The notes under the pieces were generated by a model. It had not been told where the DNA came from. It saw only the letters and a list, made by a program, of their open reading frames with translations, and did no database searches. From Paenibacillus allorhizosphaerae (GTDB lineage Bacteria > Bacillota > Bacilli > Paenibacillales > NBRC-103111): a stretch of DNA of 64,000 nucleotides. The position numbers were made by a program, and so were the translations under genes. The stretch is from contig NZ_CAJVCE010000002.1 of NCBI RefSeq assembly GCF_910594985.1, forward strand, positions 496,001-560,000, written 5' to 3'. Below, in pieces: positions 1-8,208 of this stretch (the stretch's first letter is position 1; each line of letters starts with the position of its first letter).

Positions 1-1
1 C

Positions 2-349
2 CGGACGCGGCCTCTGGAAATTATCGGCGAAGACCGGGTGCAAGGATTGCGCATCAAAACGGCTTCAGGCGAAGAAGAAATTGTCGATGTCGACGGCGTA
101 TTCATCTTCTTGTCGGGAAGCAAACCGGGAACCGATCTCCTGGAAGGGCAAGTACCGCTGGATTCCGAAGGGTATATGGTACTGGACGAATTGATGCAGT
201 CCGTGGTTCCAGGTGTATTCGGAGCCGGCGAAGTACGCCGCACGCCGGTAAAGCAAGCCGTCGTTGCCGCAGCGGATGGCGCCATAGCCGCGATGGCGGC
301 AGATAAATTCATTCATCGCCGGGAGCATGCGATCCCGCAATATAAATAA
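2..349 (+). CDS. Thioredoxin reductase-like flavoprotein, C-terminal part
   Basis: The reading frame is open from the left edge, so only about the last 115 residues are present. The segment VPGVFGAGEVR followed by KQAVVAAADGAIAAMAA is the conserved FAD-binding C-terminal region of thioredoxin reductase/AhpF-type flavoproteins, where VPGVFAAGDVR is usual; here Asp is replaced by Glu. The redox CxxC and NAD(P)H motifs lie outside the window, so the electron acceptor cannot be told. The next two genes encode a glutaredoxin-like protein and a peroxiredoxin with short gaps. I infer a peroxide-reducing operon in which this enzyme supplies electrons. Confidence 0.85.
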   Translation, partial: RTRPLEIIGEDRVQGLRIKTASGEEEIVDVDGVFIFLSGSKPGTDLLEGQVPLDSEGYMVLDELMQSVVPGVFGAGEVRRTPVKQAVVAAADGAIAAMAADKFIHRREHAIPQYK

Positions 350-366
350 CGAAGGAGAGCATCCAT

Positions 367-609
367 ATGTCTAACGTAAAAACGCAAGCCATCGTTTACT
401 CCAGCACCACGTGCACGTATTGCGCGCAGCTGAAAAAATATTTGACCGAGCAAAATGTAACGTTCGAAGAAAGAAACATCGATACGAACGAAGCGCATGC
501 CGACGAACTGCGCGCTCTCGGAATGAGTTCGGTTCCGGTTACCGTCATCGGCGAAATGACCATTTTGGGCTTGAATCCGACACGCATTAAGAAAGCGTTG
601 GCCGTTTAA
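367..609 (+). CDS. Glutaredoxin-like thiol-disulfide protein
   Basis: This 80-residue protein has a thioredoxin fold of NrdH/glutaredoxin length. The redox motif CTYC is at residues 16-19 and a cis-proline signature (SSVPVTVIG) lies near residue 56. It probably passes electrons from the upstream flavoprotein to the downstream peroxiredoxin. An AAGGAGAG ribosome site precedes the ATG by about seven bases. It sits 17 bases after the reductase gene and 33 before the peroxiredoxin gene, consistent with one transcript. The partner assignment is inferred from gene order. Confidence 0.85.
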   Translation: MSNVKTQAIVYSSTTCTYCAQLKKYLTEQNVTFEERNIDTNEAHADELRALGMSSVPVTVIGEMTILGLNPTRIKKALAV

Positions 610-642
610 CTCATATTACATGAATCCAAGGAGGAACATATT

Positions 643-1203
643 ATGACAACTACAGCAGCAGCGGAAATCGTAAAGATAGGGCTTCAAGCGCCAAGCTTCA
701 GCTTGCCGTCGACCAAAAACTTGCAGACGTTTGAAGAAAACGTGTCGCTGGAGGATTACCGCGGCCGATGGCTGATTTTATTTTTCTGGCCGTATGACTT
801 TACTTATGTTTGCCCGACAGAGATCATTGCATTCAGCGATCATTACGACGCGTTCCAGGACCTGGACTGCGACATTATAGGCGCGTCTGTGGACAGCGTG
901 TATACGCACCGCGCATGGATCCAAACGCCAAGAGACCAGCAAGGCATCGGTGCCATCCGCTATCCGATCGTTTCCGACTTTAAGAAAGAAACCGCCGCGA
1001 AATACGGCATACTGGACGAAGCGACCGGAGCGGCGCACCGCGGACTGTTCATCATCGATCCGGATGGGATCGTACGCTACCAAGTAGTGACCGATATGAA
1101 CGTCGGCCGCAGTGTGGACGAAACGCTTCGCATTCTTCAAGCGCTGCAAGCGGGCGGATTATGCCCGGCCAACTGGAAACCCGGCGAGAAAACATTAGGC
1201 TAA
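643..1203 (+). CDS. Peroxiredoxin, typical 2-Cys (AhpC/TSA family)
   Basis: This 186-residue protein reduces hydrogen peroxide and organic hydroperoxides. The peroxidatic cysteine is Cys57 in FTYVCPTE, and the resolving cysteine is about Cys174 in GGLCPANW near the C-terminus, the pattern of typical 2-Cys enzymes of the AhpC/Prx1 group. Length is normal for the family. A strong AAGGAGG precedes the ATG. It closes the operon with the reductase-like and glutaredoxin-like genes and is followed by a terminator hairpin. The closest family name (AhpC or Prx1-like) cannot be fixed from sequence alone. Confidence 0.93.
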   Translation: MTTTAAAEIVKIGLQAPSFSLPSTKNLQTFEENVSLEDYRGRWLILFFWPYDFTYVCPTEIIAFSDHYDAFQDLDCDIIGASVDSVYTHRAWIQTPRDQQGIGAIRYPIVSDFKKETAAKYGILDEATGAAHRGLFIIDPDGIVRYQVVTDMNVGRSVDETLRILQALQAGGLCPANWKPGEKTLG

Positions 1204-1215
1204 TAGGTTTGGAAC

Positions 1216-1259
1216 GGAGAGTCCCTGTATGCTGTATGCAGCGGGGGCTCCTTTTTTTC
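1216..1259 (+). terminator. Rho-independent terminator after the peroxiredoxin operon
   Basis: GAGTCCCTG pairs (with G-U pairs) with CGGGGGCTC and is followed by a run of seven T. Confidence 0.7.
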
Positions 1260-1364
1260 GCGCGAAGAAGGAAAAAAGCCATGGGTATGGAATATAATTG
1301 CGGTAGTTGCTTGATTCTAAATGCAATTGTCAAACCAGAGACTTCACAGGAAAGGACTACAAAT

Positions 1365-2597
1365 ATGAATGCGTTTGAAACCAATTTGAGCAAATATGCG
1401 GAGCTGCTCATTCGGGTGGGCGTCAATATTCAGCCCGGTCAGGTGCTGTTTATCGAATCGCCGATTGAAACGGTTGCACTTACCCGACTGCTCGTTCAAA
1501 AAGCGTATGAAGCCGGAGCCAAATATGTGCAAGTGCAGTGGGACGATGAAGGGGTCACCCGCGCCAGGTATGAATATGCTCCGGGCGATTCTTTTACATA
1601 TTATCCCGAATGGACGGCTCGAATGATGGAGCAGTTGGCGGAAGAGGGCGGAGCGCTTCTCAATATAAAAGTACCGAATCCGGATTTGTTCCAGGGAATC
1701 GATTCGGCCAAAGTGGCGACGGCAACGAAAGCGATGGCTTTGGCAAGGCAAAAGTACCAGGCTTATGTAAGAAACAATAACTTTAGCTGGTGTCTGGTCA
1801 AGGCGCCGACTGAAGCGTGGGCGGCGAAAGTATTTCCCGAACTGCCGAAAGAAGAACGCATCGCCACCATGTGGGATACGATTTTTCAGATGAACCGGGT
1901 GTATGCAAATGATCCCGTGGCCGCGTGGCGAGACCATATTCGCAAGCTGAAAGACGTTCAGAACGTGTTAAACGGCAAAAAGTATAAACGGCTTCATTAT
2001 AAAGCGCCGGGTACCGATTTAAGCGTCGAGCTTCCGGAAGGGCATCTATGGCTCGGAGGCGGCGATACGAATGAGCGCGGCGTATACTTTGTGGCGAATA
2101 TGCCGACCGAAGAAGTGTATACAATGCCGCATCGCGAGGGAGTCAATGGAACGGTGACAAGTACGATGCCGCTCAACCTGAACGGGAGACTCGTCGATAA
2201 GTTCTCGCTGACGTTCAGCCAAGGAAGAGTGGTGGATTATACAGCTGAGATTGGAAAAGAGCACTTGAAGTCGTTGCTGGACACCGACGAGGGAGCCAAA
2301 TATTTGGGAGAGATTGCCCTGGTGCCGCACAATTCGCCGATCTCCAATATGAAGCGCATTTTTTACAATACGGGCGTTGATGAGAATGCTTCCTGCCATT
2401 TCGCTGTAGGCAGCGCTTATCCGGTGAATTTGACAAATGGGACAAAGATGAGCAAAGAGCAGCTCGTAGCGCGCGGCGCCAATGTAAGCTTGACACATGC
2501 CGACTTCATGGTCGGATCGGCCGAACTGGATATTGACGGAGAGCTGGCGGACGGCACGCTTGAACCGGTATTTCGCAAAGGAAACTGGGCTTTATAG
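1365..2597 (+). CDS. M29-family metallo-aminopeptidase (AmpS/AmpII type)
   Basis: A 410-residue cytoplasmic aminopeptidase that removes N-terminal residues using two metal ions. Family hallmarks are visible: PTEEVYTMPHREGVNG and the downstream Glu, His and Asp ligands in GEIALVPHNSPIS, ENASCHFAVG and LTHADFMVGS. Length matches M29 enzymes (about 410). The frame stays open upstream, but the ATG at 1365, with AGGAAAGG about 12 bases before it, gives the usual N-terminus. It is a single-gene unit between the peroxiredoxin terminator and a small conserved gene. Confidence 0.93.
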   Translation: MNAFETNLSKYAELLIRVGVNIQPGQVLFIESPIETVALTRLLVQKAYEAGAKYVQVQWDDEGVTRARYEYAPGDSFTYYPEWTARMMEQLAEEGGALLNIKVPNPDLFQGIDSAKVATATKAMALARQKYQAYVRNNNFSWCLVKAPTEAWAAKVFPELPKEERIATMWDTIFQMNRVYANDPVAAWRDHIRKLKDVQNVLNGKKYKRLHYKAPGTDLSVELPEGHLWLGGGDTNERGVYFVANMPTEEVYTMPHREGVNGTVTSTMPLNLNGRLVDKFSLTFSQGRVVDYTAEIGKEHLKSLLDTDEGAKYLGEIALVPHNSPISNMKRIFYNTGVDENASCHFAVGSAYPVNLTNGTKMSKEQLVARGANVSLTHADFMVGSAELDIDGELADGTLEPVFRKGNWAL

Positions 2598-2713
2598 CGG
2601 CGAGTTTGTAATGATAACCTGCACTATGCTGAAATAGTTCCCGGTCGGCCGTGGCATACTATAACCGTTCCTCATTCAAACCTTCATACCCTATACACCA
2701 GGAGGTCCTTCAA

Positions 2714-2848
2714 ATGGCGAAAGGCAAAAGTATGAAGCAAAAAATGCAGTCGATGGCTGCAGAAGCGAATAACGCGGCCGAAAGCAAGGCATTTACGAGA
2801 CCGACCTATCATAAAGACAAGCACGAACCGAATCGTCCGTCTATTTAA
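2714..2848 (+). CDS. Small basic hypothetical protein
   Basis: A 44-residue lysine-rich protein starting MAKGKSMKQKMQ and ending EPNRPSI. An optimal CAGGAGGTCCTT ribosome site supports the ATG at 2714 although the frame is open further upstream. No domain is recognised. The KQKMQSMAAEANNAAE stretch could form one short helix. A hairpin with T-rich tail follows, so it is probably transcribed alone. Function unknown; the ribosome site makes it a credible gene. Confidence 0.65.
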   Translation: MAKGKSMKQKMQSMAAEANNAAESKAFTRPTYHKDKHEPNRPSI

Positions 2849-2883
2849 ATCGTTAGTAAGTTCGAATCTAGTTTTTAAACATG

Positions 2884-2930
2884 GAGCTGTCTCTTATCTC
2901 ATTACGAGAAGAAGAGGCGGCTTCTAGTTT
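2884..2930 (+). terminator. Probable terminator after the 44-residue gene
   Basis: GAGCTGTCTCTT (2884-2895) pairs with AAGAGGCGGCTTC (2912-2924) allowing G-U pairs, followed by a short T-rich stretch. Confidence 0.5.
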
Positions 2931-3031
2931 TGTTATGCTATACTTTTCATAGGTTTGCCTGCGTCGGGAGGGAGTCAATATCGCCCGTAGCGTGATGCAT
3001 GTAAAAAGATGAAAAGAGGGAGTGTTGCGAT

Positions 3032-3310
3032 TTGAAGCTGTTGTTCATCTATTTGCTTGGAATGAATATGGCGGTATTTTTCCTGATGGGTCACGATAAA
3101 TCCAAAGCGAGACAGGGAAGACGTAGAGTCCCGGAAAGAAGACTGTTTGGGTTGTCCGCTGCCGGCGGTGCGCTCGGAGCCTGGATCGGTATGCGCGTGT
3201 GGCGGCATAAAACGAAACATACATCGTTTCAGCTAGGCATACCGGCGCTTCTGCTATTCAATGCTGCCGCGGTTTATGCGCTCATTAGATACGTGCTGCC
3301 GCTTACATAA
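3032..3310 (+). CDS. DUF1294 family small membrane protein
   Basis: A 92-residue protein with two or three hydrophobic segments (residues 2-20, 43-58 and 71-90) around a basic loop (HDKSKARQGRRRVPER). The arrangement Y-L-x-N-x-x-x-F...DK..A..GRRRVPE..L, then GG.LGAW.GM...RHKT.H.SF, is the signature of DUF1294 membrane proteins. It starts at TTG with GAGGGAGTGTTGCG upstream. No biochemical role is known for the family. A strong terminator follows immediately. Confidence 0.85.
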   Translation: MKLLFIYLLGMNMAVFFLMGHDKSKARQGRRRVPERRLFGLSAAGGALGAWIGMRVWRHKTKHTSFQLGIPALLLFNAAAVYALIRYVLPLT

Positions 3311-3326
3311 TAGATTTGTAGACAAG

Positions 3327-3370
3327 GACGCCTTCAATCCACCGATCTAAGGGGAAGAAGGCGTCTTTTT
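3327..3370 (+). terminator. Strong rho-independent terminator
   Basis: A perfect 9-bp stem, GACGCCTTC (3327-3335) with GAAGGCGTC (3357-3365), is followed by five T. It ends transcription of the DUF1294 gene just before the convergent ECF transporter operon. Confidence 0.88.
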
Positions 3371-3400
3371 CGTATGGGTTCATGTCTTTTCTTTGTGTCT

Positions 3401-5212
3401 TCAGCCTATAATCCACATGACGATCAACAGTAAGAAACCGGCGGCGACGGTCAGGTTGTCCCGAAGTTCAAACGAAATCGGCTTTACCGCATACGCAGAG
3501 GTTGTTTTAGTCTTATAGCCTCTAGCTTCAAGCGCGAATGCCAAGTCTTCCGCATGCTTCATCATTGAGAGCAGCAGAGGAATGAAGAACAATCGCACAT
3601 CCCGCAGCCGAATCGTCCCGGGCTTGATATACGCTTTTCCCCGCGCCGTTACAATAAGGGACAGCCGCTCGATTTCCATGTTCAGCATCGTCACAAAACG
3701 CATCATAAGCGTGGCGGCGAACGTAACGAGCCTCGCCGGAAACTTAAATCGCTCTAGCGGATGCAAAGCTTGCTCCAAGGCGGTTTGCATCTGCTGCTCG
3801 CCTGTCGTCGCCATCAGCAGCAGTCCGAGCGCCATAATGAGCAGGTAACGCAGCAGCAGCTTGACCGTAACGAGTGCGGGACCGGCTTCAAACCCGAGTT
3901 GAAGCGGGCTCAGCTCGATACGCAAACCGGATAGCAGGCTGGAGATGACGATAAAAATGACAAAGAATCGTACGGCTTTGCCGCCGATAATCCGGTAGGA
4001 GTTGCCGGAAGCCGCCGCGATGATGGCGCATAGCGCTGCGGCCGCAGCGATGCCAGTCCAATGATGCTGCATCAGTACCCCCGCGGACAAGGATATGTAG
4101 CAAATCCATTTGGCAATCGGATGCAGCCGGTCGATGAACGATTCGGCACGTTTGTCATCCGTACCCCCCTTGTGGGTGGGTAGTCTTTCCGCTTCGGCGG
4201 CCCCGGTCTCGGGCCACGCCGTCGATGCCATGTCCGCGTCGAGTAGTTGGTAAGCCGAAGCCGCCGCGGTTTCCGCTCTTTCCGCAGCACTCGCCGCCGC
4301 GGCGGACAAGACAGCATTCGCTGCAGCATGGGGCGATGTGGAGGCAGCGAACGGCACCGCTTCCGCTGAGCGCAGCCGCTCTATGATGGCGGCAGCCGCT
4401 TCTTCCGGCGTCAGCGCACAGCTGCCGACGGGAAAGCCATGCGCTCGCAGCGCCGCAGTCAGCCGTACTTGCTCCGGCCAGCCCACCTCGGCGCGGGCCA
4501 GCAGCTCCGGCGCATCGCAGCACTGCTGCGGCGTAAGATCCGCGGCCATCGCGCCGGCCTTCAACAAGATGACGCGATCGGCGATCGGCAAGAACGTCTC
4601 CAGGTCGTGGCTGGCGACGATAACGCCGCCTCCCGCGGCGCTATGGGCTTGCAGCAGCCGGAGAAGCGGCTGAATGCCCTTCGAGTCCATTCCCGAAGTC
4701 GGTTCATCCAGCAGCAGCCATTGCGGCTTGCCGATGACGGTCGCGGCGAAGGCGACTTTTCGCTTGGTGCCCTCCGAAAGCGATAAAACCGGCTCATCCA
4801 GAATGGACAGAGGAAGATTCACCGACTGCAGCGCTTCCGCTGTCGCCCGTTCCTTGTCCTGCTTGGACCACCGCAAAGGGCGCAGGGAATAGGCCAGCTC
4901 CTTGCGGACATTTTCCGCGAACAGCTGGCGTTCCGGATACTGAAAGGCGATGCCGACGGATGCACAGGCTTGCGGATGAATCCGCTGCTTCTCCGTCCAC
5001 AGCGGGATATCCCCGTACCGTATGCCGCCTTGTGCCATCGGAATGAGTCCGGCTAAAGTATGAAGTAACGTGCTTTTGCCCGAGCCGCTTCGTCCAGCCA
5101 GCAAGGTAATGGTGCCGGCCTCAAAAGACGTGTCGATGCTATGCAGCAGCGGACGATCCGGCGCATGGTGCTGTGGCGGGTACACGGTCACGCCGTCCAT
5201 ACGGATCATCAT
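3401..5212 (-). CDS. ECF transporter fusion protein: ATPase (EcfA) plus transmembrane EcfT
   Basis: One 603-residue polypeptide combines two ECF (energy-coupling factor) subunits. Residues 1-240 are an ABC ATPase with Walker A GRSGSGKST (40-48), signature LSEGTKRKV and Walker B LLLDEPTSGMD. An Ala-rich, low-complexity linker (about 270-360) follows. Residues 365-603 are an EcfT membrane subunit with several hydrophobic helices and both coupling motifs, VTARGKAY and LEARGYKT. EcfA and EcfT are normally separate genes. The start overlaps the upstream ATPase gene by four bases (ATGA). With that ATPase and divergent BioY it should form the energising module for biotin uptake. Confidence 0.92.
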   Translation of the reverse strand: MMIRMDGVTVYPPQHHAPDRPLLHSIDTSFEAGTITLLAGRSGSGKSTLLHTLAGLIPMAQGGIRYGDIPLWTEKQRIHPQACASVGIAFQYPERQLFAENVRKELAYSLRPLRWSKQDKERATAEALQSVNLPLSILDEPVLSLSEGTKRKVAFAATVIGKPQWLLLDEPTSGMDSKGIQPLLRLLQAHSAAGGGVIVASHDLETFLPIADRVILLKAGAMAADLTPQQCCDAPELLARAEVGWPEQVRLTAALRAHGFPVGSCALTPEEAAAAIIERLRSAEAVPFAASTSPHAAANAVLSAAAASAAERAETAAASAYQLLDADMASTAWPETGAAEAERLPTHKGGTDDKRAESFIDRLHPIAKWICYISLSAGVLMQHHWTGIAAAAALCAIIAAASGNSYRIIGGKAVRFFVIFIVISSLLSGLRIELSPLQLGFEAGPALVTVKLLLRYLLIMALGLLLMATTGEQQMQTALEQALHPLERFKFPARLVTFAATLMMRFVTMLNMEIERLSLIVTARGKAYIKPGTIRLRDVRLFFIPLLLSMMKHAEDLAFALEARGYKTKTTSAYAVKPISFELRDNLTVAAGFLLLIVMWIIG

Positions 5213-6048
5213 AATGCGCCCACCGCCTTGCTTAGCTCATCGGGTGAAACCGGGAGCGGCCGGAGGGCATACCCCGATGCCAGCAGCACACGGGCCGTTT
5301 GCACCGTGAACGGCGGGACGAAGCCTAATCGATCGCAAGGATTTGGCGCCGATCTATCCCACGAAGCCTCATCGCCATAAAAGAACGACTGCTTGCTCCC
5401 GTCGAACACGATGGTCCCTTCTTCCATGCCGATGACTCGGTCGCACCAGGCGAGCTCGTCGAGCAGCTGCGTAATCCAGACGATCGTCCGTCCTTGCCGA
5501 TGAAGCTCTCGCACAACGTGGAGTACGCTTTGGCGCGATAGCGGGTCAAGCATCGATGTGGATTCGTCGAATACGTACACCGAAGGGTTTAACGCCAAAC
5601 ACCCGGCAATATTCAGCAGCTGCTTTTGTCCACCGGACAGCGTAGCCGTGCGATCGTACTTGCGCCCGTCCAGTCCGACGCGCCGGAGCGCGTCCATAGC
5701 GCGCAGCTCGATCCTTTCCTGCGGTATGCCGAAATTTTCCAGACCGAAGCATATATCCTCGTACACCGTTTCGCGTACGATTTGCGTTTCCGGATTTTGA
5801 AACACAAGCTGGACAGCCGGGCTGCTTTCCGCATGGCAGATCATATGACCGCTGCTAGGTCGTATCAATCCGGCGATCACCTTTGCAAGCGTGCTCTTGC
5901 CGCAACCGTTAGATCCGACGATGGCAATCCATTCCCCTGATTCAATGGATAAACGAATGGAGAGAAGCGCCGATTTCGTTTGATCTTCCGCCCCGTACGT
6001 AACCGCAATGTCGTTTAAATCGATCATGGGATCACAAAATGAGTTCAT
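5209..6048 (-). CDS. ECF transporter ATP-binding subunit EcfA
   Basis: The first ATPase of the ECF module, about 279 residues. It shows Walker A VGSNGCGKST, a Q-loop in FQNPETQIV, signature LSGGQKQLL, Walker B VYVFDESTSML and an H-loop-like ITQ in place of the usual His. A TTG at 6096 extends the frame, but that codon lies in a TTGACA -35-like element, so I chose the ATG at 6048; the ATG at 6027 is also possible. Translation is coupled to the fusion gene by an ATGA overlap. It is divergent from bioY across a probable BirA operator. Confidence 0.88.
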   Translation of the reverse strand: MNSFCDPMIDLNDIAVTYGAEDQTKSALLSIRLSIESGEWIAIVGSNGCGKSTLAKVIAGLIRPSSGHMICHAESSPAVQLVFQNPETQIVRETVYEDICFGLENFGIPQERIELRAMDALRRVGLDGRKYDRTATLSGGQKQLLNIAGCLALNPSVYVFDESTSMLDPLSRQSVLHVVRELHRQGRTIVWITQLLDELAWCDRVIGMEEGTIVFDGSKQSFFYGDEASWDRSAPNPCDRLGFVPPFTVQTARVLLASGYALRPLPVSPDELSKAVGAL

Positions 6049-6089
6049 TTGAAATATACTCTTTTCTAAATCAGGTTCGTTGTGATAAA

Positions 6090-6123
6090 ATGTCAACTGC
6101 CGATGACGATATTAGGTTAACAA
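6090..6123. promoter_or_regulatory. Probable BirA (biotin repressor) operator and minus-strand -35 box
   Basis: GGTTAACAA at 6115-6123 is an exact BirA half-site. ATGTCAACT at 6090-6098 is a degraded inverted half-site 16 bases away, the spacing found in biotin operators. The left half-site coincides with TTGACA read on the minus strand (6096-6091), a likely -35 box for the ECF ATPase operon; the right half-site lies just before the bioY ribosome site. Biotin-bound BirA could therefore repress both directions. The half-site match is seen directly; binding is inferred. Confidence 0.65.
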
Positions 6124-6141
6124 ATAAAAGGAGTAATTGCA

Positions 6142-6705
6142 ATGAAAACAAAAATCACGGTTAAGGGCATTGTTTTTAGTGCCTTGTTTGCCGCACTGCT
6201 TATCGTTTCCAGCTATTTAAACATTCATTTGGGTTTTTCGCCGATTCCGATTTCGCTGCAAAACTTTGTCATTATGATTACCGGCGTACTTTTGGGGCCG
6301 CTTTACGGATTCATCGCCATCGCGCTCGTCATCGTACTGACCGCTCTCGGACTACCGCTGCTGCACGGAAGCGGGGGATTGCCGCTCGTACTCGGACCGA
6401 CCGGCGGGTTCATTTGGATGTATCCGTTCGCCGCTTTGCTCATCGGTCTCGTCTCGAAGCGGATTAAGGGCAGCGGTCCGGTCGCTGTCGTGCTGTTGTT
6501 TTTAACACTGGAGCTGTTCGGATCGCTGCTGCTGTACGTCACCGGGGTGCCTTGGTTCGCACATACTTCCGGGATGCCGCTGCAGAAAGCTTTTGCCCTT
6601 AGCTGCACTCCGTTTTTGCCGGGAGACGCGGTGAAAGCCGCCGTAGCCGCGCTCGTAACCATTCCGATTCGCCGCGTATTTCCGCTCTCCCGCATTACCG
6701 GTTAG
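6142..6705 (+). CDS. bioY: Biotin-specific S component BioY
   Basis: A 187-residue integral membrane protein with about six hydrophobic helices, the substrate-capturing subunit of the biotin ECF transporter. The family motifs are visible: SPIPISLQNFVIMITGVLLG, GLPLLHGSGGLPLVLGPTGG and the GG-x-x-x-GPTGG biotin-binding loop. The C-terminal FLPGDAVKAAVAA matches the conserved PGD motif. AAAAGGAG precedes the ATG. The two ATPase/EcfT genes needed to power it are divergent, and a probable BirA operator lies between. Confidence 0.95.
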   Translation: MKTKITVKGIVFSALFAALLIVSSYLNIHLGFSPIPISLQNFVIMITGVLLGPLYGFIAIALVIVLTALGLPLLHGSGGLPLVLGPTGGFIWMYPFAALLIGLVSKRIKGSGPVAVVLLFLTLELFGSLLLYVTGVPWFAHTSGMPLQKAFALSCTPFLPGDAVKAAVAALVTIPIRRVFPLSRITG

Positions 6706-6847
6706 AGATGGCGCACGCCAGAAGCAAAGCGGCAGCATAACCGGAGGTATGGAGCGTTGCCGCTCCTATCCTGCAAACAAACCAGCTCCGTCCGAATGAT
6801 TCTCGCCAATCGGGAAACGATAAGGCATAAACGGAGGAGGGATGAAT

Positions 6848-7006
6848 ATGCCAAATCAACAGCAGAGCAAAGAACCGAACGGCAACGAGGATACGCAGGC
6901 ACATGAACGCCATGGATTGCGGGTAAACGATGACGATCATACGCACGTCGATTTGACGGAGGACGGCGCCATCCAGGAAACCGAAGGACAAAATATGTGG
7001 GGATAA
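6848..7006 (+). CDS. Small acidic hypothetical protein
   Basis: A 52-residue, highly acidic and Gln/Asn-rich protein starting MPNQQQSKEPNGN and ending EGQNMWG. A strong GGAGGAGG sits seven bases before the ATG at 6848; the ATG at 6842 is too close to it. No domain is recognised, and the composition suggests a disordered polypeptide. It lies between bioY and another small hypothetical gene, in the same orientation. Confidence 0.6.
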   Translation: MPNQQQSKEPNGNEDTQAHERHGLRVNDDDHTHVDLTEDGAIQETEGQNMWG

Positions 7007-7093
7007 GCGGTACTAGACGCGCATAACACGAGCATGACAAGCGCACGAAACCGATGATTACGGGAAATTATAGAAACGATGGGATGAACTCGA

Positions 7094-7306
7094 ATGGAAC
7101 CGAGAGAAGTCGAAGAAAAACTGGCCGAATTGTTGTCCGAAGGCGAGATGGAGACGGTGCCCAAAGAGCAGGCGGTGAAAAAAAAGCTGCCGTTCAAAAC
7201 CGAAATCCGTATCCGGACAGCGTTTGATCCAATCGCGGTAGAGACGAAGGCGTACCGCCGCATGGCGAAAGAAATCGACGGCCGATACGACCGTTACGAA
7301 GATTAG
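7094..7306 (+). CDS. Hypothetical 70-residue protein
   Basis: A charged 70-residue protein with an N-terminal acidic helix (EVEEKLAELLSEGEMETV), a lysine-rich centre and a C-terminus ending GRYDRYED. It has no membrane segment or recognised domain. The ribosome site is weak (GGGATGA). It is followed by a terminator and precedes ypsA. Coding is supported by composition and compact spacing with its neighbours, but the function is unknown. Confidence 0.5.
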   Translation: MEPREVEEKLAELLSEGEMETVPKEQAVKKKLPFKTEIRIRTAFDPIAVETKAYRRMAKEIDGRYDRYED

Positions 7307-7398
7307 CAATTGTATAGGAGTCGGTTTGTAGCTGGGCGTCTTGCTCAGCCCGGAACTGGAAACAAGGCGTGTTTTTCCGGTGTTCGCTGAAAAAGGAA

Positions 7399-7425
7399 AC
7401 GAGGGATGCTTGCCCTCGTTTTTTT
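7399..7425 (+). terminator. Rho-independent terminator
   Basis: ACGAGGG pairs with CCCTCGT around a short loop, followed by seven T; it ends the transcript of the small hypothetical genes. Confidence 0.88.
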
Positions 7426-7499
7426 CGTCTCCGCAGCGCTTTCTTTACTTCACAATGTATGATACCCTGTTCCATAGCAGTGGACAAGGAGTGCAGCGC

Positions 7500-8078
7500 A
7501 TGGAAAGAGTGCTTGTCACGGGATACAAAGCGAGTGAGCTTGGCATTTTCTCGTTGAAGCATCCGGGAATCGGCATTATCAAAAAAGCGATCAAGAAGAA
7601 GCTTGTCGCCATGCTGGACGACGGCTTGGAATGGGTCATTGTGAGCGGACAATGGGGCGTCGAGCTGTGGGCGGCGGAAGCGGCGTTGGAGCTGAAGGAA
7701 ACGTACGGACAGCTCCGTCTGGCGGTCATTACGCCTTTTCTTGAGCAGGACGAGCAGTGGAGCGAAGAGAAGCAGACGTACTATCGGCAAATCATACAGC
7801 GCGCGGACTATGTAAACAGCGTAACGAAGAGCAAATATGTAGGCCCGTGGCAGTTTAAAGAAAAAAATAAATTTTTACTGCGCAATTCGGATGCGCTGCT
7901 GCTGTTGTACGACGATGAAAAGGAAGGCTCGCCGAAATTTATAAGGGAACTCGCGCTGCAGCAGGCAGGTTCGCAATCGTATCCCATCGTCAGTATTACC
8001 GCCTTCGACCTTCAGGAGCTTGCGGACGATGAAAGGCAGGCGGAGGATAGCGGCTTCGATGAACACGGGTATAGTTAA
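7500..8078 (+). CDS. ypsA: YpsA-family SLOG-fold protein (DUF1273)
   Basis: A 192-residue protein of the YpsA family. The N-terminus VLVTGYKASELGIF, the central VIVSGQWGVELWAAEAAL and ITPFLEQDEQWSE are family signatures of this Rossmann-like SLOG fold, thought to bind a nucleotide-type ligand. In Bacillus and Staphylococcus, YpsA is linked to cell division. The frame is open upstream through the preceding terminator, so the ATG at 7500 with AAGGAG eight bases upstream is the start. The last 15 residues are acidic and probably disordered. Confidence 0.9.
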   Translation: MERVLVTGYKASELGIFSLKHPGIGIIKKAIKKKLVAMLDDGLEWVIVSGQWGVELWAAEAALELKETYGQLRLAVITPFLEQDEQWSEEKQTYYRQIIQRADYVNSVTKSKYVGPWQFKEKNKFLLRNSDALLLLYDDEKEGSPKFIRELALQQAGSQSYPIVSITAFDLQELADDERQAEDSGFDEHGYS

Positions 8079-8172
8079 CCCGATGGGTCGGCGCTGAGAG
8101 GCGGTCAAACATATGTCCTGGGGCGGCATTTTCTTGCCAGCTGGATTGGGAGCCCCGTCGTGGGAAACGCAC

Positions 8173-8208
8173 AGCGCCTTGCACCTTCGTTCAGGTGGGG
8201 CGCTTTTT
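8173..8208 (+). terminator. Terminator after ypsA
   Basis: AGCGCC-TTGCACCT pairs with AGGTGG-GGCGCT around a short loop and is followed by five T. Its 3' arm overlaps the 3' end of the convergent membrane protein gene. Confidence 0.75.

Noticed and set aside
6728..6764. Hairpin after bioY (AGCGGCA with TGCCGCT) as a terminator
   Set aside because: The stem is only 7 bp with a long loop and no T-tract follows.
8090..8110. CTGAGAGG after ypsA as a TPP riboswitch element
   Set aside because: The rest of the thi-box core is missing and no thiamin gene follows; it lies downstream of ypsA near a terminator.
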